A stretch of 64,000 nucleotides of DNA from Coniella vitis (GCA_011317545.1 WUJK01000001.1:2275001-2339000); one strand, 5' to 3'. Positions 23,301 to 35,028 are shown, counted from the stretch's first letter. The notes: a model not told the origin generated them from the letters alone. Numbers and translations: made by a program.

Positions 23301-24727
23301 AGAAGACCAAGGGTCCTAGGAGGAGCATTGGCCCACGAAAATATAGCACGAATGACCCACGCGTCATCACACTGGATTCACTTGACGGGAGCCATACCGG
23401 AGTATCCACCGCGCTGAAACATTACTTGAAAGAAGAGATCAAAAACAGAAAGGGGATAGATATTGAGGTTCCGTCACTCTTTGGGATGACAGCGAAGGAT
23501 ATCCCAATCCAGAACAATTTTACGGATTGTGGAGTGTATCTGCTGGGTTACATCGAAGAGTTCATGAAAGACCCCGACGAGTTCACCAAGGGCATACTCC
23601 AGCATGAAAAGCGAGACTGGAATGTGGATGCACCAGCTCTGAGAAAAAAGATCCGTGACCTCATTCTCAAGTTGCACAAGAATTACCAACAGGAAGACCT
23701 GCGCAAGCGACGCGAAAGGGCAGAACAGAAGCGGGCAAAATCGCACACTCCAGCAGCGGAAACAGCTCCAATTAACGCTACAAAAACAAAATCGACCGCA
23801 TCAGAACGACCTCCCGTTGCGACTCCAGCTGCTGAAGATCGATCAAAATCACACACTGCAACAGCACAACAAACGCAATCTGCTGCTAGGTCGGTTGCTT
23901 CAGTTGCACCATCACGGCAATCACCACCCCATCCGTCGCAGAGCATGGCAACAACTCAAACAACCAAGCAGCGTTCACATGCACGACCTGATCGCGAACA
24001 AGTTTCGCCTCCGCCTGTGCAACGGCAGCAGACAAGTGCAAGTCAGACCGACGAGCACAAGTCCCATGATGTCAACGTCAGCATGATTGTCAACCCCAAC
24101 GAGAGCGTGGAGATCGTAGAGCAGCCCTCTCATTCCCAAGAGCGTGTCACGCCACCCATCATTCAGTCAGTGGAAAGCAGGGATGAGGCTGCTACTAACG
24201 ATGACGATGACGATGACGATGCCTCCTCTACCACGTCCTCATCCTCCTCGTCAGATTCGAACTCTGTTGCTTCGTCAACTGCCGCTGAAGAGGGCTCGCA
24301 GAGGCCGAGAGAAATGTCTCGAGGGATGAGCCGCCGAGATAATGACGAGACACGGATGCTTCAAGCTCTTGCGTCGTCTTCGCCACCCCGAGCAGTGGCT
24401 CCGAAAGAAGTCTGCGCGGGGAAAGTGTCGCAACCGACTACTGCCTCTCACCATTCTTCGGCACCTGCAGCAGCAACAACATCAACAACAACGGGCTTGA
24501 CCAAGTTGCCAAATCCTCCAAGTGGAGGTCAAAAGAGCCGCTTCTTCCTCTCGCCGTCTTTTCGCCACGCTGGCGCTAGTCACCCCGGACCAGCAGAGTA
24601 CGCGACTGTGCCCTCTTCGTCCTCGGAGGACGAAATGAGCAGAAAAGCACAACACAAGGAGAAGCAGTCGCAACGACAAGCAGACAAGAGGCAGGAAACT
24701 AAGAGACACGTCGTAGACTTGACTTGA
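20320..24727 (+). CDS. ulp2: Ulp2-type SUMO protease
   Basis: Six exons (20320-20372, 20472-20567, 20654-20704, 20807-20852, 20926-22172, 22243-24727) join in frame to 1325 residues. The first four are short and were found by phase matching; the start MVDGSEGSITKVPSAPSS is inferred from them. The cysteine protease domain (C48, about 700-960) contains LNDEIISFYAKYL, the catalytic His in HWYLAII (about 764), the Asp in ITLDSLDGSH (about 876) and the Cys in NNFTDCGVYLLGY (about 927). The roughly 100-residue acidic/Lys-rich insertion between His and Asp, and the long disordered flanks, are typical of Ulp2/SENP6-7, which trim poly-SUMO chains in the nucleus, rather than Ulp1. SUMO-interaction-like motifs occur at DVVVIDS (about 133-139) and at the very C-terminus (VVDLT). 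A polyAsp/polySer stretch (nt 24200-24260) resembles casein kinase 2 sites. Confidence 0.92.
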
Positions 24728-25783
24728 GCGAAGGAATAAATAAAATCAAGTCGGTCGATATGGTGTGTGTTGTGTGTTTTGGTCAGTCGAACAGCGGGAG
24801 ACGGTGATGGCCCTCTGCTGTTTTGAATCGTGAATCCGCCCAATAAGTGGGGATGATGGGACCACTGGTGTGTTTCAGGTTTGCAAGCATTTGTGGAGTT
24901 CGGGGCATTGATATTGCTGTCGTTTATTGCTATTTCTGTAATTGTTGGCGGTGGTTGGGAGAGTCGGTTCACATAATGATGAGTTTGGTGTTCACCGCTC
25001 ACGGGGTTCGCCCACGCTGGTTATTCACGGCGACTTGCCACCGGGAGAACACGCAGGTAGACAAACAGAGGAGGAAGTAAGCATTGCGCAGGCGTCATTA
25101 GCATGGCACGGCAACGGCACGGCAAGGTACGGGCACGGTATCGGCGCGCGTACGGATATGGACACAAAGATCAAGAGGCCAAGCGAAAGCCACGGGAAAA
25201 GGCGCGGACGCAAACAGAACACACGTACCTACATACCCTAAGTTACATGCATACAGTCAGTCCCATTGGTGAGTATCGTACCGGTTCGGAATCTACTTGT
25301 CCATACAATGGAAGACTCTGTAATGCGAATCTACCTTGGTTCCTTGTTTTTGAATGCCGAGTGTTGGAAGCCTATGTCGTCGGTAGTTCTACCCTCAATG
25401 GCGAGGATACCGTAGACCGACATTGTTAATCACCGTCTACATGACTGATCGTGTGCTTTTCACATACGAGTGCTCCTCATAGACAGAGTCTCAGAGGGGC
25501 GTATATCATATGACCTTAAGTACCAGTACTATCTGTACTGAAGTGGAAGACTTTACCTTGAGGTATATCATTTGTCAATAGAGTCAAAGCGAGTGTAAAC
25601 AACGAGGTCTTTCTTAACTATTCATTTCGCAATTTGTGTGAAACGCTGCTTTTGCTCTCTAACCTCTTTGAATGCCAGTATTGATGATGCTTCATGCTCA
25701 AAACCCAACTAAGCAACCAGACACCAGAATAAACCCTCAAACAGACCCGTTCTTGTATTGATTTGGTTTGCTAGTTTCCATCT
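24728..25783. other. Convergent intergenic region, ulp2 / rrp9
   Basis: 3' flanks of two converging genes. No recognised gene or RNA. The open frames across it are short and carry no family signature. Confidence 0.6.
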
Positions 25784-27682
25784 TTAATCATCGCCAGCGG
25801 AAGTGTGCCCATCACCATTAGTCTGGGGAACAGCAACCTCCTTTTGTATTTTCGGCACCTCAAACACCATTGCGCCGTTGCGTCCACCCGCGAGCTTCTT
25901 CCACCGGCCAAGACGGTGTTCTTTACCAAGCGCAACCACGACGCACAAGCCGTCCTTGCCGCGGTCACCGCGCTCAAAGGTCGAGATGTCGTTGATGATG
26001 CCCTTCACGAGGCCAAGTGCCAAATCCGGCGTGGGGGAGTCCTCCTTTGACTTGTCTTCTGTGGCAGTCTCTTGCTCTTCTAGCTCGGTACCAGGGAATT
26101 GAGATTGAGGGTGGTGCGAAATGATGTTGCCGTCTGCATCCGAGGTAGCGCCCAGGACACCCACGCGCTCAATGCGCCGCTTGTCCTCGCTGAGTTTCCA
26201 GACGCGGACGTAGCCATCCCAACTGCCAGACAAGATCACATCACTGTAGGGGATCGTCTTGAGCGCGGTAATCCACCGCGGTTGAGGCGGCGGTATGACC
26301 TCTGGATCGGGTTGCTTTTCTCCCGATGCCTTTTCCAGTGCGAGTGCAGGCTCAATGCCATGTGCTTGTGGTAATACAAATAGGGGCTTCTTCTTTTGTG
26401 TGCTCCACAGAGCCAGTGACCCGTTGTCGCTGCCTGTTACAAAGAGCTCGTCGTCGAGCATGGCGATGCGCTCCATGCTGCCTTCGTGTGCGTTGGAAAG
26501 GGGATCGACGCCCAGAGACTTATTCTTGGCTGCGTACTTCTTATCGGGTCCGCCGCCGCCACGGAAGACGAGTTGTGTCTCCTCAATCACCTTCCACAGA
26601 CGTGCAGTACGGTCGCGTGCACCAACGCTGACGCAGCGTTCTTGGGAGAGTGCGTCGATGTCGACGACGTGGTCTTGGTGACCAAAAAGCGTTTCGACGT
26701 ATGCCAGCTCGTCGAGAGACCAGACTTTAACAGTGCGGTCTTTGGAACACGAGTAGAGCTGGTTTGTGCCACGCCGAAAGGCCAATCCCGTGACGGAATC
26801 ACGGTGTTGAGAAAAGGCGCGGATGGGCTTGAGGGTTTCGGCGTCGTGAACAACCATTCTCCTGTCTGCACCGGCTGTAACGACATATTTTCCGTCCTGT
26901 GAGGCCGCTACCTTGAGAATTGGCCCAGTGTGTCCTTGAAAAGTCCTGTCTTGGGCCTTGCGCGTGTCGCCGCGCGAGGAGGCGAGTCGTTGTGGCTTCT
27001 TCTTTGGTGGCGCCGGGGGCTTCTTCGGCTTCTTCTTAGTTGTCTGCGGCCACTGATACTGCGGTAGATCTTGCAGCTTCCACTTGACCAAGAACATGTC
27101 CTTGGAGACGGTGTAGGCATATGGAGCGCAAGTTGCAACCGACGTGACAACTTGTGAGTTCCAGCGGAAAATTGTATGTGATGCGTGTTCGAAGCGCAGC
27201 TCGCCGGTAAGGGTCCGGTAAACTTTGCCCTTGGCTTCTGCAATATCCTCTTGTAACCGCTCGCCAATCCTTTCTCGCTCGGCGAGGAGGTCACGATCGA
27301 CGTCCTCGGCGTCAAAGCCGTACACGTCATCTACCTCTTGCTTCACGTTTTCAAGGTATCGTTCGGCAAGCCTCAACCGCCGCTCCGCCGCAGTCTCGCC
27401 TTCGGCCTCGGAGCCGGACTCGTCGTCGCTGCCGGAGTAAATCTCATCCTCGGCCTGGGGAAGGTCGTCGTCTTCGGAGTCACTGCCTGATATAGAAGAG
27501 TCACGCTCAACTCGCTGGGTCTTTGGTGGAGGGGCGCGGTTGCCTGCTGCACGTGCGCCGGAGCCTCTCGAGTTTGTCGACTTGGGTATCGCATTCGACG
27601 AGGTTGCTAACCTCTTTTTGGGGCCGTCAGCCGCCGAAGCTTGTCTCTTCCTCTTGCCCGGAGCCGTGAAGAAGGAAGACAT
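25784..27682 (-). CDS. rrp9: U3 snoRNP protein Rrp9 (WD40)
   Basis: Single exon of 632 residues. I chose ATG 27682 (MSSFFTAPGKRKRQASAADG) rather than an in-frame ATG at 27787, because the family N-terminus starts there and the upstream codons encode a poly-Lys run from a T-tract. Rrp9/U3-55K binds the box B/C motif of U3 snoRNA and is needed for early pre-18S rRNA processing in the nucleolus. The N-terminal part is basic then acidic and disordered (nuclear localisation signals, DSEDDDLPQAEDE), followed by YRTLTGELRFEHASHTI. The WD40 propeller then has repeats such as TFQGHTGPILKVAASQDGKY, HRDSVTGLAFRRGTNQLYSC and GHQDHVVDIDALSQERCVSV. A Lys/Pro-rich insertion sits between the first and second blades. 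Divergent from the proteasome gene with 424 nt between the starts. Confidence 0.95.
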   Translation of the reverse strand: MSSFFTAPGKRKRQASAADGPKKRLATSSNAIPKSTNSRGSGARAAGNRAPPPKTQRVERDSSISGSDSEDDDLPQAEDEIYSGSDDESGSEAEGETAAERRLRLAERYLENVKQEVDDVYGFDAEDVDRDLLAERERIGERLQEDIAEAKGKVYRTLTGELRFEHASHTIFRWNSQVVTSVATCAPYAYTVSKDMFLVKWKLQDLPQYQWPQTTKKKPKKPPAPPKKKPQRLASSRGDTRKAQDRTFQGHTGPILKVAASQDGKYVVTAGADRRMVVHDAETLKPIRAFSQHRDSVTGLAFRRGTNQLYSCSKDRTVKVWSLDELAYVETLFGHQDHVVDIDALSQERCVSVGARDRTARLWKVIEETQLVFRGGGGPDKKYAAKNKSLGVDPLSNAHEGSMERIAMLDDELFVTGSDNGSLALWSTQKKKPLFVLPQAHGIEPALALEKASGEKQPDPEVIPPPQPRWITALKTIPYSDVILSGSWDGYVRVWKLSEDKRRIERVGVLGATSDADGNIISHHPQSQFPGTELEEQETATEDKSKEDSPTPDLALGLVKGIINDISTFERGDRGKDGLCVVVALGKEHRLGRWKKLAGGRNGAMVFEVPKIQKEVAVPQTNGDGHTSAGDD

Positions 27683-28106
27683 GGTTGGCTGGTGGTGAGA
27701 TGGCGGCGAGGGTGCGTGGATCTCAATGTGTTTTGCGTGCACCCAGATGCAGTCTTTTTTTTTTTTTTTCCCCTGGGGATGTAACAAGATTCTCCAAGAC
27801 CGTTCCGAAATTTTTGGAGGGGACCGCTAGCCTAGGAAAGACCCCTGCCATTGGCGTAGCCTTGGGATTGGCCAGACGGGGCGGGAAAGAGCGGGCCTGT
27901 CTATGGACTCTTTATCGATAAGCGCGAGAGGTGCGCGTTCGTGCTTGCCTACCTGGAGGCTGCGAGCTTGTGCTGAGGTCACGGAAGCTTGGAGCCATTG
28001 CCATTCATCGCCAGCTCTCTCTACCCCATCCAACAACCACGCCTCACAGCCGACCACCGTTCTTTTCCCCTTTTTCAAGCACATTACAGAATAGCCCGCA
28101 ACCAAA
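27683..28106. promoter_or_regulatory. Bidirectional promoter region, rrp9 / pre1
   Basis: 424 nt separate two divergent start codons, so both promoters must lie here or overlap the neighbouring genes. It contains a T15 run at 27755-27769 and C/T-rich sequence ahead of pre1. No specific factor site was recognised. Confidence 0.6.
27755..27769 (+). repeat. T15 homopolymer
   Basis: Fifteen T on the plus strand, 73 nt upstream of the rrp9 start. Read on the minus strand it is an A tract in the leader. Confidence 0.95.
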
Positions 28107-28929
28107 ATGTAGGTCAACAAGGATGCCTTCATCTTAATAATTGCTAATTCCAGATCCATAGGGAGGTTCTTCTAGGAATAACAGGCAAGGACTTTACACT
28201 CATTGCGTCGTCCAAGGCCGCAATGAGAGGCGTCACGATTCTGAAGGCCGAGGACGACAAGACGCGCTCACTTAACAAACACACTCTCATGGCATACTCT
28301 GGAGAGGCAGGAGACACAGGTACCGCGCGCCATAAGCTACCCATCGCGCACTTGAGCCCGCTGACGTTGGAATGTGTTTGCAGTGCAATTCGCCGAATAC
28401 ATCCAAGCAAACGCCCAACTCTACTCTATGCGTAACGAGACCGACCTTTCCCCTTCAGCTCTTGCCAACTTTGTCCGAGGAGAGCTTGCATCCAGCCTGC
28501 GATCGCGGAAGCCCTACAATGTCAACCTCCTGCTGGGAGGTGTAGATCCTATTACACACAAGCCGAGCCTGTACTGGTTGGACTACCTTGCGTCGCTGGC
28601 AGCCGTCCCCTATGCCGCACATGGCTACGCACAGTAAGTCATACGTCTACTTACTGAATACAGCATCTGCAAGTACAGGGGCACTAGGAGTTGAAAATAC
28701 TGATGAGACTCTTTCGCTCGCTGATAGATACTATTGCCTTTCGATTCTCGACAAGCACCACCACCCCGACATTACCCTAGCTCAAGGCATCAAGATCTTG
28801 GGCATGTGTGCAGATGAGCTGAAGAGGAGGTTGCCGATTGATTTCAAGGGTCTGACGGTCAAGGCGGTGACGAAGGACGGGATTGTGCCCATCGAGTTCG
28901 ATTACAGCAAGGTGGTCAAGAGTGCTTGA
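28107..28929 (+). CDS. pre1: 20S proteasome subunit beta-4 (Pre1/PSMB2 type)
   Basis: Exons 28107-28108, 28162-28319, 28384-28633 and 28728-28929 give 203 residues (yeast Pre1 has 198). The start codon is split: AT at 28107-28108, then a 53-nt intron, then G at 28162. This restores the expected N-terminus MEVLLGITGKDFTLIASSKA with no propeptide. It is a non-catalytic beta-ring subunit of the 20S core, in which the N-terminal Thr nucleophile of active subunits is absent. Family blocks: KAEDDKTRSLNKHTLMAYSG, then EAGDTVQFAEYIQANAQLYS (spliced across the second intron), RSRKPYNVNLLLGG, YGxxxGY-like AAHGYAQYYCLSILDKHHH, and DFKGLTVKAVTKDGI near the C-terminus. The CTAAT branch site lies 16 nt before the ATAG acceptor. 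An alternative start is unlikely, because the next ATG (28223) would remove 20 conserved residues. Confidence 0.95.
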
Positions 28930-31348
28930 GTTGAATGACGACTTTACGAGGCGCATGTGGCTTTCTTCTCCAGCTCACCGAAAAGGAGGGCAGGACTCTG
29001 TATTATACCAACGGCGAAGGGCGTAGAGGCAATCAATGGATACGATCATGATGCAGTACCTGAACTTGGCGAATCAACAGAAACAACCATGAAATGACGT
29101 CGCGGCGATATGGTATGACTAAGCCAGGTCTTCTACATAGTATAGCCCTATCGCCCCTCGCTTTCTGTTTTCTTTTAGACTTTTTAAGAAAGTTCTGCTG
29201 AGGCTCAAATGGGCTTCCGTCCCGATGAAATCGAGTCAGCATCGGTTGCCGCTACAGAGGCTGGCAGGGCTGGGAGGCTTGGGGCCAGACTAAGGAAACG
29301 GCACGGCGACCTGCTACTAAAACAGTAGGCTTGTTGTAATGCTTGTTGGACAAGCATACCAGACTTTGTAGGCTGCCCTAGCCTGTCCAACCAGCCTTCT
29401 TGGACGCCGCCGTCCAGGGGATGCACAGTCCCCGGACGCAGCCGGTGGTGGTGTTCTCATGTTTTAACATGTGAGAACCGCATCCGTTACCGAGCCAAGC
29501 TCGAGAATGACTTTTCCTTCTTCCTTTGGACATTTGTCGGAAGCTTGTTTGTGTGCAAAAGACTGTCTTCAAAGCACAAGCAGTTTCTTTGCAAGTACTA
29601 TGAATTGCCAGTAGATTTCCGGCGGAGATTTGCTGTCAACCAGGGGTAATCATCTTGTCGTGCTGTCACACACAATGTGTTGCAGAGGCGCTTCATGATC
29701 ATTTGAAATGCGACTATTTCCAGCAGCGTCTCGGCAAGGGAATCAAACGCCATGAAGAATAGAAGGCAACAGAAGCACAGGAAACAGAGTTTCCCTTCTC
29801 TATTGACTCCTTGATTCTAGCTTTTGGGGATTCGATACTACTATGTACATAGTACATAGTATACGCGTGCATATTGCTCGATACCGAGTAAGCATATGTA
29901 CTTGCTTTTACTATCCCAACTCATAGGGCTGTCCTAGTACTAGGTACTCTCGTACGGGCCTTCGCAGCGCAACACTGCCTCCTTCACAAGATGCTTCTGA
30001 TGTAGATGTTCAGCATTGATTCTTTGCAAACCCTCGGGCTACACTGCTTCTGCATGTTGATGATTCAGGATAAGTATAGGGCTGCTGCGGATCCTGGGGG
30101 CTAAGCAGCCATATGTTCGCTGACGGCGGTGAAGGCGGTGTTGGTGCAAGGCAGTTTGGCATTGGACAGCCTGGAGGCGTTAAAAGGAGTACTAATAGTA
30201 CTTACCACCCGCTGTAGCGTCTCCCGTACCTTCTGTTTGGGTGCGCCCTGTACACAGTACTCGAAAGTATCGACCCGCCTGTCTGCCAACCAGCAACTAC
30301 CTAAGTAGGTAGGTAAGTCGTCTTTGCTAGGTGCAGCGGGCTGTCATCAGAAGTCATAGATAGAGGGAAAGTGAGGGTGACGCCATCTTCAAATGACAAG
30401 GCAAAACTGCCTAGGTAGCTTTTGATGATATTACAGAGGTCAACATACAGAGGAGGCGCAGGACCATTCTGAAGGGACAAATTCTGCATGCTCTGCATTC
30501 GAGAAAGTCAAAGAAAAATCCTGGACGACGCCCGCAGAGTCGGGGGTGGCGGGCTGGCTGACGCTACGTAACGCTGCAAGAACACTGCACAGAGAGCCGG
30601 AACCAGTGAGTCACTCAGGGAGCGCAAATGTACTAAGTGTGTGTGTGGCATGTGGGTACCTACTTGAGCCCAGCCTGCGGCAAGAGGCAAAAGCTCCAGT
30701 GGTCCGTGCGGATACCTGGCTCTTGCCTGTGCAGAGCGCCAGAGTGCCCAAGTGAGAAAAGGCTACCTGACATTTGTTGGCCGCTAGTGGCTGCCGTCTA
30801 CAAAATCTTTTTCTCGGTTGTCAAGTTGGCTTATTACCCTTCCCCCCTCCCTTCGCAAACCCAACAACACCACTCTCCCACATCAAACATTTCCTCCCCC
30901 CGTGTCTTCAGTTCTCCCCTCCTTTCCTTTTGAAGAACCTCGTTTTTGTTTCTTCGAGAGGATCGCCGAAGGCTCGGTTTAATTCACAGCCTTTGCCCGC
31001 ATAATCGCCATATTTCCAAGCGTGTTGCGAGACCCAGCGTCGACGCCCGCAGCAGACGGACGAGATAAGACGAGACGAGAAGTTCTGATTTTGTTTTCAA
31101 GACCTTCTTTTCTCCTTTCCGTACTTTTCGGTTCTGCCTTCTTTGCGACGAGCATCACCGCATAGACTTCGTTTTTTTCTTCCTGCGACGTCACCTTGAC
31201 CTCCACTTTTCCTTTCTTCGACACGAGCCCAACTCGCGTTTCACAAGAAAGGTTGAATGAACGCGGCACCCAGCTTCATTCTCTGAAAATCAACGGCACT
31301 CGAATTCTACCTTCTCCCATCAACAACACTCTGCCATCCATTTCAATC
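28930..31348. other. Intergenic region and ded1 leader
   Basis: About 2.4 kb. No recognised gene in the first 1.8 kb. TACATAGTA motifs lie at 29134-29142 and 29846-29861, and CTAGGTAG-type short palindromes near 30297-30315 and 30408-30420. From about 30840 the plus strand becomes C/T-rich, and I read this as the ded1 promoter and a long 5' leader. Confidence 0.55.
31257..31286 (+). promoter_or_regulatory. Short upstream ORF before ded1
   Basis: An ATG at 31257 opens a 9-codon frame (MNAAPSFIL, stop at 31284-31286) that ends 62 nt before the ded1 ATG at 31349. If it is in the mRNA leader it could modulate ded1 translation. The transcription start is not known. Confidence 0.4.
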
Positions 31349-33495
31349 ATGGCTGATCAGCTCAACATGGGTGGTCTGTCCCTCGGCGATGGCCAGGGCC
31401 GTCCTGCCTACATTCCTCCCCACATGCGTGGAAAGATGAGCGGTCCTCCTCCTCCTTCTGGCCCTCCAGCCGCTGCCGCGCCCGGTCCCAACGCAAACGG
31501 CTTGAACAATAGCGCCTGGAACAAGTACGTTGCCCTGCTCGGTTATTTTTTTCTTTTCTTTCAAAGTCAGAGTGAACATTCTTCGGCAAACAAATGCTAA
31601 TATTCTCTTATAGCAACACTAGCTACAATGCTGGCGGCAACTGGGAGGGCCCTCCCCGAAACAACTACAGCGGTGGTCGCGGCGGCTACGGCGGCCGTGG
31701 TGGCTTCAACAACAACGGCTACTCTGGCGGCGGCGGCGGTGGACGTGGTGGATACAGCGGCGGCGGCCGCTCCTCTGCGGCTGGCTCTGGCGATGGCAAG
31801 TGGGAAATTGACCCCGCCGATGGCAAGGGCAAGCATGTTGCTGGCCCTGCCAACCCCCGCGTGGAGCGTGAGCTCTTTGGTACTCCCGATGACCCTTCCA
31901 AGCAGCACACGGGTATCAACTTCGAGAAGTATGACGACATTCCTGTTGAAGCCTCTGGCCACGATGTCCCTGAGCCTGTTCTCGAATTCACCAACCCTCC
32001 CCTGGACGACCACCTCATCAGCAACATTGGTCTTGCTCGCTACAAGATTCCCACCCCAGTTCAAAAATACTCGATCCCTATCGTCATGGGCGGCCGCGAT
32101 CTCATGGCTTGTGCCCAGACCGGTTCCGGAAAGACTGGTGGTTTCTTGTTCCCCATCCTTTCCCAAGCCTTCCAGACTGGCCCTTCGGATGTGATTAACG
32201 ATCCTATGCCCGGCGGACAGTTTGGCAACCGCAGCCGCAAGGCTTTCCCTACCTCTTTGATCCTTGCTCCTACCCGCGAATTGGTCTCCCAGATCTATGA
32301 TGAGGCTAGAAAGTTTGCCTACCGCTCTTGGGTCCGGCCCTGCGTGGTCTATGGTGGTGCCGACATTGGCAGCCAGCTGCGCCAGATCGAGCGTGGATGT
32401 GATCTGTTGGTGGCTACTCCAGGACGTTTGGTCGACCTCATCGAGCGTGGTCGCATCTCCCTCAAGGCCATCAAGTACTTGGTGCTCGACGAGGCTGACC
32501 GTATGCTTGACATGGGTTTCGAGCCCCAGATTCGCCGCATTGTTGAGGGCGAGGACATGCCTGGCGTCAACGACCGTCAGACTCTCATGTTCTCGGCCAC
32601 TTTCCCCCGCGACATCCAGATGCTTGCTCGCGACTTCTTGAAAGACTACATCTTCCTCTCTGTCGGTCGTGTTGGCTCCACATCTGAGAACATTACGCAA
32701 AAGGTCGAGTACGTCGAGGACATGGACAAGCGCTCTGTTCTGCTGGACATTCTTCACACTCACTCTGGCGGTCTGACTCTTATCTTCGTTGAGACCAAGC
32801 GTATGGCCGACTCGCTTTCCGAATTTCTGATCAACCAGCAGTTCCCTGCCACATCCATTCACGGTGACCGTACCCAGCGCGAGCGTGAGCGTGCCCTCGA
32901 GATGTTCCGCAACGGCCGTTGCCCTATCTTGGTTGCTACCGCTGTCGCTGCTCGTGGTCTTGACATTCCCAACGTCACTCACGTCGTCAACTACGATTTG
33001 CCCACCGACATTGACGACTACGTGCACCGTATCGGTCGTACCGGCCGCGCTGGTAACACTGGTATCTCTACTGCCTTCTTCAACCGCGGCAACCGTGGTG
33101 TTGTGCGTGACCTGATTGAGCTTCTTAAGGAGGCCAACCAGGAGGTCCCTTCTTTCCTTGAGACCATTGCTCGTGAGTCCTCCTTCGGCGGCCGTGGTGG
33201 TGGAGGCCGAGGCCGTGGCCGCGGCGGCAGTGGCGGTGGTTCTCGCATGGGCGGTACTGATGCTCGTCGGGGCGGTGGCTTTGGTGGCGGTTTCGGTGGT
33301 CCTCCACAGAGCTCTGGCTACGGCGGCAGTGGTGGCGGCGGTGGTAACTGGGGTGGTGCTCCATCGTACGGTGGCGGCGGTGGCGGCTACAGCGGCGGCG
33401 GCGGCGCCTATGGTGGTGGTGGCGGCGGTGGCGGTGGCGGTTACGGCGGTAGCTACGGTAACCCTGGCGGCCCCGGCGGCAACTCTTGGTGGTAA
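31349..33495 (+). CDS. ded1: ATP-dependent RNA helicase Ded1 (DEAD-box)
   Basis: Two exons (31349-31524, 31614-33495) give 685 residues. Ded1/DDX3 unwinds mRNA leaders during translation initiation in the cytoplasm. The N-terminus includes the eIF4E-binding-like RPAYIPPHMRGKMSGPPPP and an Arg/Gly-rich segment split by the intron. Helicase blocks in order: the Q-motif with upstream aromatic (YKIPTPVQKYSIPIV), Walker A AQTGSGKT (about 227-234), PTRELVSQI, TPGRLVD, DEAD in VLDEADRMLDMGF (about 351-354), SAT in MFSATFPRDIQ, VATAVAARGLDIPNV and HRIGRTGRAGN. The tail from about residue 555 is a Gly/Tyr/Arg-rich low-complexity region ending NSWW, as in other Ded1 proteins. All catalytic motifs are intact. 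The Gly-rich codons create a 637-codon mirror frame on the other strand, which I do not regard as a gene. Confidence 0.97.
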
Positions 33496-35028
33496 ACCAA
33501 ACGCCGACAATACCTTCCACTTTCCATCTGGGGCGACGACATTTTTTCATTATCGATTTCCTTCTTTGTACGACGTGGTCGCAGAGTAACGCAACTTACT
33601 CTGCCAGTCGTCACCCACCATCTTCATTTTTCCGGACAAAAGATGGCGCGTACATGACCAAAAGAAAAAGAGAAGAGATCTGGACTTTCAAAAGGCTGGA
33701 TCTTTTTACTGGAGTTGGCATGCTCAAAAAATAATCGCATCAGTCTCAGGCATTTTCGCATTTGCATTTTGTTTTCAGCACGGCCTTGAATCCTTCTTGA
33801 TACCCTTTAGATGAGGAATCTCTCCGGACAGCCATGGACACGGAATGCAGAAGGCTCCTGAGACGCGCTGCTACGGCCGCATGCATCTGTTTTGGGGTTC
33901 TTTTCCTTTTAACCCCGGTACAGGTCGACGCATTATGACGGTCATGTTTTCTATGCGCTTTTCACACCAAGAGAAATATGGCCTCACAGATGGGCTGTGG
34001 TGATTTTTTTTTCGTCACCACGTTTTTGCGTTGTTTATTTTTTCTTTTCATTTTCTTTTCTTATTTTCAAAAGTCTGCGTGGAATGCACCATGAGATAAT
34101 AGACAAAAAGTGGATTTCTCTGACTTCTGGTCTGGGACGACTCAACGTCTGCAACATGCATGGGGAACATTGATAGACAAGATAGACAGGAATCAGGGGC
34201 ACAAGATTCTGGTGGGAGAAGCGAAAAATTTCCACATTACGAGAGGGCAAGCGAGGCGCTTTTTTTCTTTTGATGACACAAAAAGGGATCAATGGAGAGA
34301 CAGGGCTTGCCGGCTCGCAAACGGAGTTTTCATGCTGGGAAACGGCATGGGCACTATTACACGGAAGATTTTCGATTCTCGCACTTCCTAAGAGGAAGAA
34401 GGCTTACTACCACTCGTCAGCCGGGTTCTTTGTCGAGATTCAACGGTACAGAACCAAGAGGGAGAACCAAAAGTCGATGGATGAGGGTTTATGATCCCTG
34501 CAACGGGCAACTCGACGAGGAAAATTGGCTGAGGAACAATCAGGGCTCTATGATTGCGGGTTCCCCCTTGGTAGACATGACAGTCCCACTGGTGGACTAG
34601 AGATTTCTGCAACCAAAAACACGATTGCGCTTTTGCAAAGCATAATGTCCATGAGTTTGAATGACTGTGACAGGCGGGTGGTGTTGAGAAGCATTGTAAT
34701 ATCGGTTGAGTATAAATCTCCGTCTTGTTGAAGACTCGTTTCCAATCGTATACGTGATTTTGTCACTAGGCCAATGCTATTCATGAAATGATTCAGGTCT
34801 TGCACGTGCTGTTATGTAGAGTATTGCTGGGGGGAAGTTCTGTCCTTACGAACGGCGCTGATGTTTGTAAAACGTGAACAATCCTATTCTAATTAGGCGT
34901 CAACAACGATGATTCAAGTGAAAACACTATGCATCCTCTTCTATCGCTGTCCAACACGTAAACGGACTGCTGCATTTCCTTCTCCAGCCTGCCCAAAGAC
35001 TCTATACACATCCAACCATACAACGACA
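33496..35028. other. Convergent intergenic region, ded1 / ureF
   Basis: 1.5 kb between two converging genes, holding their 3' untranslated regions. Short frames are present, but I recognise no gene, RNA or repeat family. Confidence 0.6.

Noticed and set aside
29938..29975. TACTCTCGTAC sequence recalling the rRNA sarcin-ricin loop
   Set aside because: Only a short match (GTACGAGAG on the other strand); the flanks do not continue as 25S rRNA, and the site is just a cluster of GTAC palindromes.
31597..33510. 637-codon minus-strand frame opposite ded1
   Set aside because: It mirrors the Gly-rich, codon-biased ded1 exon, has low-complexity Ala/Thr composition and no family features; the plus strand is a complete DEAD-box helicase.
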